Shown here one piece after another: positions 9,342 through 19,093 of a DNA stretch of 64,000 nucleotides (its first letter is position 1; each line of letters opens with the position of its first letter). This DNA comes from Microbulbifer sp. MKSA007. GTDB taxonomy: Bacteria; Pseudomonadota; Gammaproteobacteria; Pseudomonadales; Cellvibrionaceae. The position numbers and the translations under genes are program-made. The notes beneath the pieces are model-generated. The model did no database searches, was not told where the DNA came from, and saw only the letters and a list, made by a program, of their open reading frames with translations. The DNA lies in NCBI GenBank assembly GCA_032615215.1, contig CP128433.1, positions 5,006,501-5,070,500 of the forward strand, in the 5' to 3' direction.

Positions 9342-9635
9342 ATGAGCAGGCTCACTATCGTTGCCAACATTAAAGCCAAGGCCGACAAAATTGACCTGGT
9401 GAAATCTGAATTGTTAAAACTCATTAATACAACACGAGCAGAAGCTGGTTGCATTAATTACAACCTTCATCAAGACAATGACAATCCTGCACACTTCCTG
9501 TTTTATGAAAATTGGGAAACTCGCGATCTGTGGCAAACCCACATGAACAATAAGCACCTGGAAGACTATATGAAGGCAACCGAGGGCGCCGTTGAAGAGT
9601 TTGTATTGAATGAAATGACCGAGATTGATAACTAA
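9342..9635 (+). CDS. Antibiotic biosynthesis monooxygenase (ABM/YgiN-like) domain protein
   Basis: Small cofactor-free dimeric alpha/beta-barrel protein. Relatives include quinol monooxygenase YgiN and heme-degrading enzymes. The 97-residue product has the family pattern: I-V-A-N-I-K-A at the start, then EAGCINYNLHQD near residue 33, FLFYENW near residue 53 and a His in HMNNKHLEDY. The ATG at 9342 is chosen over the TTG at 9321 because AGAGGTG lies 5 bases before it. Divergent from the LysR gene and followed by a hairpin; likely a one-gene transcript under LysR control. The substrate cannot be read from sequence. Confidence 0.88.
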   Translation: MSRLTIVANIKAKADKIDLVKSELLKLINTTRAEAGCINYNLHQDNDNPAHFLFYENWETRDLWQTHMNNKHLEDYMKATEGAVEEFVLNEMTEIDN

Positions 9636-9641
9636 TCAAAC

Positions 9642-9680
9642 TCGGTGTGTTATCCAGGTTCCCGCCTGGATAACACCGAG
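9642..9680 (+). terminator. Long hairpin after the ABM gene
   Basis: CTCGGTG plus TTATCCAGG on the left pair with CCTGGATAA plus CACCGAG on the right: 16 pairs with a two-base bulge and a short loop. The tail has no strong U-run, so it is either a weak terminator or an mRNA 3'-protecting hairpin. Confidence 0.6.
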
Positions 9681-9952
9681 CTAATAAATACACTTCTTCA
9701 AAAGGCTTTCCCGGTAAATTAAGCGTAAAATCCCTTCGACGGAGCAACTCTTCGTCTAGAGCTATTCCCCAATAGCAACCCAGCCAAATAAAATATTAAT
9801 CAACAAGTCCGGATTGCCAATTAAGGTTGATAATTACCTGTAAATTAAGCTGTCGGTTTATCTGGGTCGGCCATCCTTTGCACTCAATCAGACCCTATGC
9901 TTAAATTATTCCATTAACAGCCACTAATAAACATAATTAGCCTGAAGGATTT

Positions 9953-10183
9953 ATGGAACTGGAATTTTTAACGGCAACCCTGTTTAACCTGGGCATTAAC
10001 CTGATTTATACGCTGCTAGCGTTATTTATTGGTATCACCGCACTGATTACCATTGATAAGAAACTGCTTCGCTCTGTAGATATCGAAGGCGAGCTAAAAA
10101 ATGGCAATATCGCCGTATCTATATTTGCATCAACCATATTGATATTTGTTGCCATCATTATTTCGTTTGGCCTCAAGGGATAG
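9953..10183 (+). CDS. Small two-helix inner-membrane protein, DUF350-like
   Basis: 76 residues with two hydrophobic helices (about 10-34 and 52-74) separated by a charged loop ending E-L-K-N-G-N-I-A-V-S. This resembles the short DUF350/UPF0719 membrane family. Function unknown. It is followed after 4 bases by the transglutaminase-like gene, so the two are probably co-transcribed. Confidence 0.65.
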   Translation: MELEFLTATLFNLGINLIYTLLALFIGITALITIDKKLLRSVDIEGELKNGNIAVSIFASTILIFVAIIISFGLKG

Positions 10184-10187
10184 CACT

Positions 10188-11024
10188 ATGCGCAAGTGGC
10201 TGGCTATCACACTGATACTTTCCCTCGCACTGATCACCCCTGAACTTGTACGGCGAGCGAATACACAGGAGCCGCCAACTAAAAGCACACCGGAAATCCC
10301 CCTTTCCGATAATTTACGGAGCTTTGGTAGCAGCGGCAGTCAGTTAGCCAGTATTGTGGACTCACAACAAGGTGTAGTGCGAGTGGTGGGTACCCGCTAC
10401 CCTCTGGAAGAAAAAACCATCCAGAAAGTAGTCGACAAACGCTCACTGGAAGAGAGCGCTCATGTCTCAGTGTGGAACTGGCAGGGAATTGAGGCGGCGA
10501 CAGCGTCCGCCCGGGGACTGGACCAGCAACACCACTTTGCCAACAGCTACCTGGTGGGGTTCAAGCCCTTTAAGACTCAACAGCTTTGGGTGCCTCTTTA
10601 TACACTGGCTATGAATAAAGAGTACCAATACGATCACCTGCAATACGCCGGTTTGTCAGACATTTGGCAAACATCCCGGCAGGCCTATTACCAAAAGCGT
10701 GGTGACTGTGAAGACCACGCTATTTTACTGGCAGATTGGCTGATCGAATTGGGAGTTGATGCGCGGGTGGCACTCGGAACCCATAAAGGTCAGGGTCACG
10801 CCTGGGTAGTGGCCATCTTAAACGATCAAGAGTACCTGCTGGAGGCAACCAGCAAACGCCGCCAGACCAGCTGGCAAGCCATGCCCCTGGCAGCGCTGGC
10901 GGAGGGTTACGATGCGGAATTTCAGTTTAACCGCCACTTTTTCTGGGCGAAGAAAAACCCAACCCCCACTCGACAATACCGAGGAAATCACTGGGTAAAG
11001 AAGTCCCAGTTTATTCGCGGTTAA
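10188..11024 (+). CDS. Exported transglutaminase-like protein
   Basis: Predicted periplasmic or membrane-anchored protein with a transglutaminase/cysteine-protease core. From the ATG at 10188 the 278-residue product has an N-terminal hydrophobic segment (residues 4-17) and a C-terminal half with the catalytic Cys in RGDCEDHA and His in GQGHAWV. These are the usual Cys-His arrangement of the superfamily; an acidic third residue probably follows in the Y-L-L-E-A strand. The substrate is unknown. It directly follows the DUF350-like gene, a pairing that suggests a shared envelope role. A longer start at 10146 would overlap the upstream gene and lack a signal. Confidence 0.8.
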   Translation: MRKWLAITLILSLALITPELVRRANTQEPPTKSTPEIPLSDNLRSFGSSGSQLASIVDSQQGVVRVVGTRYPLEEKTIQKVVDKRSLEESAHVSVWNWQGIEAATASARGLDQQHHFANSYLVGFKPFKTQQLWVPLYTLAMNKEYQYDHLQYAGLSDIWQTSRQAYYQKRGDCEDHAILLADWLIELGVDARVALGTHKGQGHAWVVAILNDQEYLLEATSKRRQTSWQAMPLAALAEGYDAEFQFNRHFFWAKKNPTPTRQYRGNHWVKKSQFIRG

Positions 11025-11029
11025 TGCCC

Positions 11030-11061
11030 AAAGGGGGTGAGCGTTTACAGCCCACCCCTTT
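11030..11061. terminator. Hairpin between convergent transglutaminase-like and metzincin genes
   Basis: AAAGGGGGTG near 11030 can pair with CCCACCCCTTT near 11051, with T-runs on both outer sides. Its position between two converging stop codons fits a bidirectional terminator. The pairing is imperfect. Confidence 0.55.
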
Positions 11062-11074
11062 TATCCGTTTCAGA

Positions 11075-13468
11075 TCAGATCGGAGATCCTGGCGGCAACG
11101 CTTTAACCGCACCAGGTTTTACTTCCAGCTTGCCCTGCTTAAAGGCATCGATGCGCTGTGCCTCATAGTAATAGTGCGCACTATAGCCCTCAGGATCATC
11201 GCCAAACAGCCGCATAGAACCAATTTCTTGAAGAAGTTTTGCCAGCTCCAAATGCGCTTTGGCCCGCACTGATTCGTCTGCCTTTGCATTACTGGCCAGT
11301 AACATCAACTGCTCGATATAGGCGTGATTAACTCGCTGGTGCACACTCGCCTGCAGACCGGTATAACCCTCACCCTGCAGAGCCAGCGCGCTCAAGCGCT
11401 GCAATAGGCTAGCAAACCCCGGTACCTCACTGCTGCGGGCACTCTGTTGATTCATTCGCGCCGCGCGCTGCGGGTCCATCAGGATTGATAGCGTATGCCC
11501 AGCAGCCGCTTCCGCCAGAGCCACCCCATCAAAAGCTACCCCCGTATATGAGGGGAAGCTCTCGATAGTACGTTCGTAGCCATAGGACTTGGGCGGAATC
11601 AGCTGCAAGACCTGCTCCGGCAAGGTGAGAAACTGCGGCGAAAGTGTATCCAACAGTGCATCAATTGCCCGCTGTTGTCGCTCTGCGGGCACCAGGGTAT
11701 AGCTATTTTGATCGGTACCGTTGTAGACATAGTCATAGTCCAAGCCACCAATCAATTTGCCCACAGCCTCCGCCTGGTAGCGATGACCGTAGTACACAGG
11801 CACCAGGGTCTCTTCCAGGTCAGAGCGGGGCGCGGATAACGGCGCTGCCGCCGCAGAGAAGTTATCCAGGGCATGACGCCTCAAGTCGACCATCCGCTGG
11901 AATTCCATCAATGGGTCGGTGCCGTTGTCCCAAAGGTGTGAGACTGCGTGAGCATTATTGATGGTGCGGGAGTCCGGGTCTGAAATAAAGCGCAGCTCTT
12001 GTTCCCCGGCCTCAGCGATAACACTGTCGAGATAACTTTTTTCATCATCGCTCTCGCCATAGCCGTAGCGAACCGCCAACTTATCCCAACTGCCGATGCC
12101 AGTGGCGTAGGCATCTGTCAGGTCCAACTTACCTCCCAGCAGAGAGACCAGCGGAGCCGGGTAATCCATTACTGAAGCGCGCTCTTCGCTACTGGCAGCA
12201 AAGTTGTGCGCCAGCCCCAGGGTGTGGCCTACTTCGTGAGCGGATAGCTGACGGATACGGGCCAGGGCCATATTCTTTAGCTGCTCAGTACTGACGGTGT
12301 GGCCGCGGTAGGGCTGTACAAGCCCTTGAGCAATCAGAAAGTCCTGGCGAACACGCAGGGACCCCAAGGTAACATTGCCTTTTAGAATTTCGCCGGTGCG
12401 GGGATCGTAAACCGAATAACCGTAGGACCAACCGCGAGTGGAGCGGTGTACCCAATTAATCACGTTATAGCGAACATCCAAAGGATCGACGCCTTCCGGC
12501 AGAATCTCTACGCGAAACGCATTTTTAAATCCTGCTGCAGCGAATGCCTGGTCCCACCAGCTCGCCCCTTCGATCAGGGCGCTGCGCACCGGCTCAGGAA
12601 CTCCGGAATCTACGTAGTAAACAATCGGCTCCACAACCTCATCGCTACCCGACTTCTTCTCCAGTCGATGACGGTAGATATAACGCTGGTCCAGAGGCTC
12701 TTCAATCGCCGTAGCGTAATCTCGATAAGCGAACGGGAAGTAGCCACTGCGGCTGTGAAAACGGCGGGGCTCATAGTCGTTATCTGGCAATTCAATCAGG
12801 GAGATATGCTGGCGCAGGGACACCAATGTAGGGGTCGGAACCACTTCGCGCAGATAGTTTCCCGGAGCTGATCCAGCAAAAGTTAGCTGGGCCTCAAACT
12901 CACTATTCTTGGGAAAGTTTTTTGTGCGGGGCAGATAAACTGCCGACTTGCTCTTATCCACACTGTAACTGCCCTGCTCTGCGCCCTTGAGACGTGTAGC
13001 AATGCCGTGCTGATCGCTCAACAGGAAGGGCGTAAAGTCCACCAGTACCGCCTTATCGCTCTGGGCAAGCACCTTGAAGCCCCAGAGTACGGACGAAGCG
13101 AAAGCTTCCTCAACCGCGCGGCGCTCAGCCGCATTTGCTGATTGGGCACGGTATTTCAGGTTCACCTGATGCAGTAAAACCTTGTTACCCGACTGCTGGA
13201 ACTTCACCAAGCGGCTCTCACCCACCTGGTTGCGATCCAGGCCCACCGGGTTTGAACCCAGTCCCTGGGCCAGCCCAGTGAGCAAGAGCAACTCGCGCTC
13301 AAACTCATCGATCTCCAGCAACACCCGGCCGTTAGCCTCGTCCCAGTAAAAGTCGTGGAAGCCGCTGTGCCTATGCATGCCTGCGGTGTACTCCGCGATG
13401 CTCCCGGCCTGTGCCATTGTGCTGACTATCAAGAAGCACAGTGCGGCAATGTGCCTGCTTATGGACAT
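11075..13468 (-). CDS. Exported zinc-dependent metalloprotease, metzincin type (DUF5117/DUF4953 family)
   Basis: Secreted or periplasmic peptidase. The 797-residue precursor has a Sec signal (cut near A-Q-A/G, residue 21), a long N-terminal beta-rich region (DUF5117-like) and a catalytic domain with H-E-V-G-H-T-L-G-L-A-H (His411, Glu412, His415, His421). The Met-turn follows in S-V-M-D-Y about 20 residues later. The C-terminal part (from about 560) is helical, of the DUF4953 kind. The length is typical. It faces the transglutaminase-like gene and is divergent from the YggN-like gene. The physiological substrate is unknown. Confidence 0.9.
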   Translation of the reverse strand: MSISRHIAALCFLIVSTMAQAGSIAEYTAGMHRHSGFHDFYWDEANGRVLLEIDEFERELLLLTGLAQGLGSNPVGLDRNQVGESRLVKFQQSGNKVLLHQVNLKYRAQSANAAERRAVEEAFASSVLWGFKVLAQSDKAVLVDFTPFLLSDQHGIATRLKGAEQGSYSVDKSKSAVYLPRTKNFPKNSEFEAQLTFAGSAPGNYLREVVPTPTLVSLRQHISLIELPDNDYEPRRFHSRSGYFPFAYRDYATAIEEPLDQRYIYRHRLEKKSGSDEVVEPIVYYVDSGVPEPVRSALIEGASWWDQAFAAAGFKNAFRVEILPEGVDPLDVRYNVINWVHRSTRGWSYGYSVYDPRTGEILKGNVTLGSLRVRQDFLIAQGLVQPYRGHTVSTEQLKNMALARIRQLSAHEVGHTLGLAHNFAASSEERASVMDYPAPLVSLLGGKLDLTDAYATGIGSWDKLAVRYGYGESDDEKSYLDSVIAEAGEQELRFISDPDSRTINNAHAVSHLWDNGTDPLMEFQRMVDLRRHALDNFSAAAAPLSAPRSDLEETLVPVYYGHRYQAEAVGKLIGGLDYDYVYNGTDQNSYTLVPAERQQRAIDALLDTLSPQFLTLPEQVLQLIPPKSYGYERTIESFPSYTGVAFDGVALAEAAAGHTLSILMDPQRAARMNQQSARSSEVPGFASLLQRLSALALQGEGYTGLQASVHQRVNHAYIEQLMLLASNAKADESVRAKAHLELAKLLQEIGSMRLFGDDPEGYSAHYYYEAQRIDAFKQGKLEVKPGAVKALPPGSPI

Positions 13469-13652
13469 TGAATACCCTCAATTTATTAAGTGTTATAGGC
13501 TAAAAATACAGAATACCCGCTGGAACATCCATGCTTGGCCATCACTCCCCGGGCCTGCGTCAGGAAAAAATGAAAAATATTTCAAGCTGCCTGCATCTGT
13601 TCGGCTACCCAGGCGCGTCACATTGAAAAGACACACAATAGGAAACCGGCAT

Positions 13653-14438
13653 ATGTGGAAGCCAATCGCACTTTCAACCCTGATAGGCCTCGGTATCAGT
13701 TCACAGGCATTGGCCCACGATTCTTTCCATGTCGATACCAGCACCTGCACAGTGTCTACAAATTACGCTATTGAAGTAGGCCCGGACTTTTTCACCGTCG
13801 AAGGGGAAGGCGGAAAACTGGTGACATTTCAGGTGCCCAACCAGCTATCAGTGGATGGTGAGTTGCTGCCCCTCAATTCTCAGCAGGAGCAACTGCTTCA
13901 GGAATACCGTCAGCAGCTTCACATCGCCGGTCGCGACACACTGGTACTCACCCTTGAGGCGGTCGATATCGCAATGGATGGCCTATCCATTGCCATCAGC
14001 ACCCTCGCCGGGCCGGACCACCCGGATATCCTCGAACTCCAACAGTTTTCCGCCGACCTGATCCAGCGCACTGAGGACCGCCTCAATCAAGAGGGCGAGA
14101 TCTACCAGCTGGGAAACGAGGAAATGGGTAACTATATAGAGAAAACCATCTCTGAAGAGTTTGAACCCCGTATCGAACGCCTCGCTATGGAGTCCGCGGG
14201 AACTATTGCCTGGCATGCCTTCAAAGCTGCCTTTACCGGCGGGGATAGCATTGAGGAACAGGCCACTGAAGAGGCGGAGCGGTTACTGGAACAGCGCGGT
14301 AAAAGTATTGAGCAGTCTGCAAACCGCTTGTGTACACAACTGGAATCCATCGATCGACTGGAAACCGACCTACATCAGCAGGTACCAGAACTCAGTCACT
14401 ACGACATAGTTAAAGCCGGCCTGGTTGTCATCAATTAG
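13653..14438 (+). CDS. DUF2884 / YggN family periplasmic protein
   Basis: 261-residue exported protein resembling E. coli YggN, whose function is not established. The start at 13653 gives a clean Sec signal (cut after A-L-A, residue 20) and an AGGAAA ribosome site. The longer frame from 13377 would run through the opposite gene's start. An early Cys (CTVSTNYAIEV) and a late Cys (RLCTQL) are placed as in YggN, with a long helical middle region. A terminator follows; single-gene transcript. Confidence 0.8.
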   Translation: MWKPIALSTLIGLGISSQALAHDSFHVDTSTCTVSTNYAIEVGPDFFTVEGEGGKLVTFQVPNQLSVDGELLPLNSQQEQLLQEYRQQLHIAGRDTLVLTLEAVDIAMDGLSIAISTLAGPDHPDILELQQFSADLIQRTEDRLNQEGEIYQLGNEEMGNYIEKTISEEFEPRIERLAMESAGTIAWHAFKAAFTGGDSIEEQATEEAERLLEQRGKSIEQSANRLCTQLESIDRLETDLHQQVPELSHYDIVKAGLVVIN

Positions 14439-14466
14439 GCGCTCTTGATTTTCATCCCCCAAACTC

Positions 14467-14490
14467 GGCCGCACTGCGGCCTCTTTTTTA
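14467..14490 (+). terminator. Rho-independent terminator of the YggN-like gene
   Basis: GGCCGC stem, ACT loop, GCGGCC stem, then CTCTTTTTT. Sits between converging genes just past the YggN-like stop. Confidence 0.9.
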
Positions 14491-14507
14491 AATTTTCCAC
14501 TGTATTG

Positions 14508-15449
14508 TCACAGCCCCTGACGCTGCAAAAACTCCTTTGCGTCGGTGACACTTTGTTCAGCATTTTCGACATGGGACATATGCCCCATCTTCTGATATAC
14601 GATTAACTCTCCATTAGGCAACTTGTCAGAGAAATACTTTCCTACGGACAAGGGAATAATTTGATCTTCTGCCCCCCAGATAAATAAAACTGGAATTTTA
14701 ATAGTCTCCAAGTCCGGCAATGACTGGAAATTGATTGTGGCATTAGCAACCAAATTGATCGCTGTACCGCGATTCTTCTCATAGCGGGAAAGCAAATAGA
14801 TTCGTTCCAACATTTCCCCCGACAGAGCCTGCGGATTGTAGAAAAATTTGGAAGCCAGCATTTTTCTCAATAATCCACGACTACCAATGTGCGCAACCAT
14901 TTTTCGCCCCCAATGGCTGGTGGCAAATCGAGCAATACCAGCAGGCATTTCCAGTCCCTTGCCACATTTATAACCACCGGGAGAGACAAGAATAGCGGCC
15001 TTGGGTATATTCGGATGTCCTGTTAAATAGCGTAAAACCCCATTTCCACCAAATGAATGGCCAGCGATCACATAGTCCCTAAGTTTCAGGGTTGCGACAA
15101 ATTCTGCAATAAAATCGGCAAAATGCTTAGGTGTATAAGTGCCTCCTGGTAACGGGTCGGTCAATCCATGCCCAGGTAAGTCCACCAAAATAACATGATA
15201 TTTTTCTGCCAATTTTGTCGCCCAGGCATTCCAGGCGCTCAGTGAATCACCACCACCGTGAAGGCAAAGTATATTAACGCCATCAATTGGCCCCATCTCG
15301 CGATAATTAACGGATAAACCACCGGCTAGCGAAAGTTGATTAAAAGAGAATTTCAGTAGCTCATTGCGACTTAAACTGGGACTACAAAACGCCATCCACA
15401 GAAGCCAGAGTAGAATTAGAAAAAGAATTAAAACCAGCCAAAAAGTCAT
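14508..15449 (-). CDS. Membrane-anchored alpha/beta hydrolase
   Basis: Serine hydrolase of the alpha/beta fold; substrate unknown (an ester or lipid is likely). From the ATG at 15449 (a longer form needs a TTG at 15524) the 313-residue protein starts with one strong transmembrane helix (residues 3-20). The hydrolase domain follows: oxyanion region LHGGGDS, nucleophile Ser in GHSFGG, acid Asp in WGAEDQ and catalytic His in MGHMSHVE near the C-terminus. The order and spacing fit an active enzyme. It is a lone reverse gene between the YggN-like and decarboxylase genes. Confidence 0.88.
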   Translation of the reverse strand: MTFWLVLILFLILLWLLWMAFCSPSLSRNELLKFSFNQLSLAGGLSVNYREMGPIDGVNILCLHGGGDSLSAWNAWATKLAEKYHVILVDLPGHGLTDPLPGGTYTPKHFADFIAEFVATLKLRDYVIAGHSFGGNGVLRYLTGHPNIPKAAILVSPGGYKCGKGLEMPAGIARFATSHWGRKMVAHIGSRGLLRKMLASKFFYNPQALSGEMLERIYLLSRYEKNRGTAINLVANATINFQSLPDLETIKIPVLFIWGAEDQIIPLSVGKYFSDKLPNGELIVYQKMGHMSHVENAEQSVTDAKEFLQRQGL

Positions 15450-15727
15450 CGTTCTACCCGAGCCCCTCACCTTTATGCGCTGAAAAAGTGGCTGAGTTGG
15501 CGGAAATAGTAATACCGCAAGCAAAAGCTTGAAAATAATGGCCCAGATCCGCGCCCATTCAACAAGGATAGACGGCTCTCGTAACTGAAACTGGCTGCTA
15601 CCGCCAAAGGGGGAAACAAGAGGGCCTCCAAATAATTCACCAACTACCCCAGCCTGACCTAAAAGACGTAAACATTAAGTGCTATTTACTTTAGAAGGCC
15701 CCCTAGTACTTCAAGTCACACAAAGGG

Positions 15728-17116
15728 TTATCTGGACATCTGAGCCTCCGTCGCCCGGCAAATAGCATCCAGGGTAAGGGCAATATCATTATCGGTAGTC
15801 GCCCAGGAACAGACGCTAATACGCAGGGCCGCTTTTCCTCTCCAGGTAGTCGTTCCAAACCAGCAAACGCCCTCCTCCTGTATGGTCCTGACTATCTCTT
15901 GAATGTCTTCCGCAGTGCCAATAGTTGCCACCACCTGGTTTAACACTACATCGTTAAGGATCTCATAGCCCATTTCTGCCAAGCCTTCGCACAGATGCTG
16001 GGCATGGATACAGCAGCGATCAATCATCGCCGCTACTCCCTTCGGGCCCATCTCCTGAATCGTCGCCCACACTTCCACCCCTCTGGCCCGACGTGAGAAT
16101 TCTGGCACCATATCCTTGGGGGGCACCAGCGATCCCACTTGCAAGTATGGCGCCTGGGTTGTCATCACATTGTGTACAGCCCCCGGCTTTCGACAAATTG
16201 CCAAACCGCAGTCATAAGGCGTATTTAGCCATTTATGAGCATCTACAGCCCAGGAATCTGCTTGTTCTACTCCAGTAGTCAACACTGATTTCACTGGAGA
16301 TGCCGCTGCCCACAAACCAAAGGCACCGTCGACATGTACCCAGGCACCTTTGGATTTAGCTTCGAGAATTATGTCTGCAAACGGATCAAAACTGCCGGAG
16401 TTTACGTTGCCCGCCTGAAGGCAAATAATGGTGGTTTCATCAACCTCGGGAAAAGTATCTGCTCGCACCCTCCCCTGTTCATCACAGAGCGCTTTAATCA
16501 CCTGATCCATACCAAATCCAAGAATAGAGAGCGCCTTGTGAACTGTGACATGGGACTGTTCAGAAACAACAATACGCAGTGGCGGCGCACCGGCTAGCCC
16601 GCTTTTTGCCAGGTCGATATTTAATTTTTGATAAAGCGTATTTCGCGCAGCAGCCAAGCACACCATATTGGCCATAGATGACCCTGTGGTGAAACCCACA
16701 CTACTTTCCATCGGCAAGGTTAACAATTCCAATATCCAGTTTGCCGCAATACGCTCCAGATAAATTGCAGAAGGCGCCGACGCCTCCAGAACCGCCACTT
16801 GGTCCCAAACGGCGTTCATTACCGCCGCGCCCATAGAAGCTGGCGTAGCCCCACCTACCACCAATCCGAAAAATCGCCCACCGGTACTGGCAACTGTTGC
16901 CGGAGAACCATAACGATGCAGGCTCTCGACAACAGCCTCTGCCGGTTCCCCAGCCCGGGCCAAGTCGCTGTTAAAAAATTGCATTTGATCAATATCAAAG
17001 GCGGACGGACTTACGCGGCGATCGCGAATATCGGAAACATACTCCTCAGCGTACCGCGCTGCCAGGGATAGTACTTCTATGGCATTAGAAAAATTTTTGC
17101 TGTCATTATTATCCAT
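15728..17116 (-). CDS. Pyridoxal-phosphate-dependent group II amino acid decarboxylase family protein
   Basis: Cytoplasmic PLP enzyme of the glutamate / aromatic / diaminobutyrate decarboxylase superfamily. In the 462-residue protein the PLP lysine is Lys295 in VDAHKW, and the Asp that pairs with the pyridine nitrogen is Asp263 in HVDGAFG. The phosphate-binding stretch TTGSSMAN is near residue 144. The length is usual. The specific amino acid cannot be told; the divergent SEQSHVTV block (usually a His stacking on PLP) is kept. GAGGGGG ribosome site before the ATG. No transporter or partner gene is adjacent. Confidence 0.88.
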   Translation of the reverse strand: MDNNDSKNFSNAIEVLSLAARYAEEYVSDIRDRRVSPSAFDIDQMQFFNSDLARAGEPAEAVVESLHRYGSPATVASTGGRFFGLVVGGATPASMGAAVMNAVWDQVAVLEASAPSAIYLERIAANWILELLTLPMESSVGFTTGSSMANMVCLAAARNTLYQKLNIDLAKSGLAGAPPLRIVVSEQSHVTVHKALSILGFGMDQVIKALCDEQGRVRADTFPEVDETTIICLQAGNVNSGSFDPFADIILEAKSKGAWVHVDGAFGLWAAASPVKSVLTTGVEQADSWAVDAHKWLNTPYDCGLAICRKPGAVHNVMTTQAPYLQVGSLVPPKDMVPEFSRRARGVEVWATIQEMGPKGVAAMIDRCCIHAQHLCEGLAEMGYEILNDVVLNQVVATIGTAEDIQEIVRTIQEEGVCWFGTTTWRGKAALRISVCSWATTDNDIALTLDAICRATEAQMSR

Positions 17117-17374
17117 CTTCGCCCCCTCAACTCCTTTTCCAGTACCTGATCTAGTATAAAAAATTAATTACTCTATTAGACTTAAACTAATAAAAAATTA
17201 ATTAAAACGATACGAACAATAAGGACAAAAACACCTATCTTTATGGCAAGAATCGCTTTTAGATAAAGTTGAAATAACAATAAACCTGGCACGTTTGAAG
17301 ACAAGGATTAACTTGAAAGGACTTTTTATCTAGTGCTATCTTCTGCCCCAACATAACCAGTCGGGGCTCATACA
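17117..17374. other. 258-base AT-rich divergent intergenic region
   Basis: Separates the decarboxylase gene (leftward) from the DUF998 gene (rightward). AT-rich with a run of overlapping AATTAATT-type words near 17163-17203. No ORF seen. Confidence 0.4.
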
Positions 17375-17964
17375 GTGTTTGCTTACTTGGGGTTTATCTC
17401 GCTGGTATGGATGGTTGTAGGTGTTACATTGGCAGGAGCAAAATACTCTGGCTATAGCCATTCAAGACAATTCTGTAGCGAACTAGGAGCCGTTGGAAGC
17501 CCAACCCAGAAGCTCTCCCCCTCATCAACAACTACCCACTTGGCATATTATTCTTCTTATTTGGCCTGCATATAATTCAAATTGAACAGGCCCCAGTTGT
17601 ACTTACCATCATTGGAGTTTTAATTATCATCCACGGTATTGGAACCTGGGTTGCGGGTTATTTTCCTATGGATGCAGATCCCTATACAAAAACCCCTAGT
17701 CTTGAATGCCAGATACACTCCTGGGCGGGGATGCTTATGTTGTTGTCTTTACTCATTGCGCCATTGCTAAGTACTTTCAGTAGTTACTTCTCAATAGAAT
17801 TCAGGCTATTTAGTACAGCCTGCTTGCTCGCTTCTATCTATTTTACTGTTACCTTAAAAAAAGCCTACGAAGAAAAAACCAACCCCGGTCTGCACCAACG
17901 TCTCAGCTATGGAGCACAGTTGATATGGTTAACGGGGCTTTCCTTTAATCTGATAACGAGCTGA
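17375..17964 (+). pseudogene. DUF998 family membrane protein, frameshifted in this sequence
   Basis: Two overlapping frames together make one DUF998-type multi-helix membrane protein of about 196 residues. The first frame starts at the GTG at 17375 and carries the family's SELGAVGSPTQKL motif. The continuation (PLINNYPLGILFF, then GYFPMDADPYTK and the C-terminal helices) lies one frame over. The break is at a run of five C (17517-17521); six C would join both halves exactly. Function of DUF998 is unknown. I consider a consensus error more likely than true loss, because both halves are otherwise undamaged and several other genes here show the same kind of defect. Confidence 0.85.
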
Positions 17965-17972
17965 CAAATAAT

Positions 17973-18665
17973 TTATAGCAACTTGGAGTGATCAATCTGA
18001 TAACGCTTCGAGAACAGTAAAAGCCCCTTCTGGGAGAAAGTAATCGCCCTGGAGTCCGCTCTTCTTACCGCCCACTGCTTTGCCAAGGCATCTTCGAGTA
18101 TCCATTGACCCAAGCTGCCTGCAAGGTGGCTTTTTCGTTCGCTCCAGTCTAAGCATGACTTGCAAACAGGGCGCTTACGCTGCTTAAAACTAGCTACGGC
18201 TGCCCCTCGCTCCTGAAAAAATATTTCACCCTCTCTAGTCAAGGAAACTTGCTGTGATTGCTCGGAGAGCAACTCACTAGCCAAGAGGGCCTCGTACAAT
18301 AGTACACCAGCCATTCCTGCTAAATGGTCATAGCAGATGCGGGACTTCCTTAAATCTGGATCTGCGGGTCCAGTGGTAACTTTTTGAGGTACCAGGGTGC
18401 TACTCAGATTGAGCAGTGCCTCTAGCGCTTCGGCAACTTGATGACTCGCCAGCTGAAAGTACTTGTGCCTACCCTGCTTGCGAACTATCAGCAGCTTGCT
18501 ATCTACCAGCTTGAAAAGATGGTTACTTGCAGTCTGTGCAGTCACATCAGCCTCACAGGCTAACTCTGTTGCTGTCAGTGCTTTTCCACTCATAAGCGCC
18601 ATCAATATTTTTGAGCGCGCCCGATCCCCAATCAAACTGGATATTACCGAAATGTCAGGTTCCAT
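17973..18665 (-). CDS. ArsR-like winged-helix transcriptional regulator
   Basis: 230-residue regulator with an N-terminal ArsR-type winged helix (residues 1-85: LIGDRARSKILMALMSG, ELACEADVTAQTASNHLFKL recognition region, then the GRHKYFQL wing) and a C-terminal domain with a C-K-S-C pair that could bind metal or sense redox. The ATG at 18665 has GAGGAT upstream; the longer frame to 18749 has no good start. It is divergent from the NIPSNAP/ABM pair at 18755 and probably controls it. Confidence 0.88.
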   Translation of the reverse strand: MEPDISVISSLIGDRARSKILMALMSGKALTATELACEADVTAQTASNHLFKLVDSKLLIVRKQGRHKYFQLASHQVAEALEALLNLSSTLVPQKVTTGPADPDLRKSRICYDHLAGMAGVLLYEALLASELLSEQSQQVSLTREGEIFFQERGAAVASFKQRKRPVCKSCLDWSERKSHLAGSLGQWILEDALAKQWAVRRADSRAITFSQKGLLLFSKRYQIDHSKLL

Positions 18666-18754
18666 GGTTATCCTCGCAACAGTTCGCTGAACACCGAAGT
18701 ATAGAAAATTAAACCATCTAGAATGCCAGCAAATTATGAATAGAGGCAACTTAG

Positions 18755-19093
18755 ATGACTGTTACCTGTTTTATTGAATACAAGATCGATCCGTTTAAGC
18801 TTGATGCTTTCCGGCAGTATGCTGAGAACTGGGGCAAGATCATTCCCAATTGTGGCGGACGACTATTAGGATATTTTCTACCTTCTGAGGGCACCAACTT
18901 TCAGGCCTTTGGTATTATTAATTTCGATAGCTTGGCTCATTATGAACAATATCGAAAACTGCTTAAGCAGTCTCCTCAGGGCAGTGAAAATTTTCAGTTT
19001 GCGACGAGAGAGAAGTTTATTCTTGAAGAGAAGCGAAGCTTTTTAAATGCTGTGCCAGAAACCTACCTGAAGTTCCCACAGGAAAATCACTGA
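18755..19093 (+). CDS. NIPSNAP family protein
   Basis: 112-residue dimeric alpha/beta-barrel protein. It has the family pattern: beta strand TCFIEYKIDP, helix with an F-R-Q-Y-A-E-N-W block, then G-G-R-L-L-G-Y-F. NIPSNAP proteins are structurally close to ABM monooxygenases; the biochemical role is unclear. AGAGGC ribosome site. Its stop overlaps the next start by one base (TGATG), so the two genes are translationally coupled and divergent from an ArsR-like regulator. Confidence 0.85.
   Translation: MTVTCFIEYKIDPFKLDAFRQYAENWGKIIPNCGGRLLGYFLPSEGTNFQAFGIINFDSLAHYEQYRKLLKQSPQGSENFQFATREKFILEEKRSFLNAVPETYLKFPQENH

Noticed and set aside
18680..18690. GTTC-GCT-GAAC dyad near the ArsR-like gene as operator
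   Set aside because: Only four base pairs per arm, too short to separate from chance.
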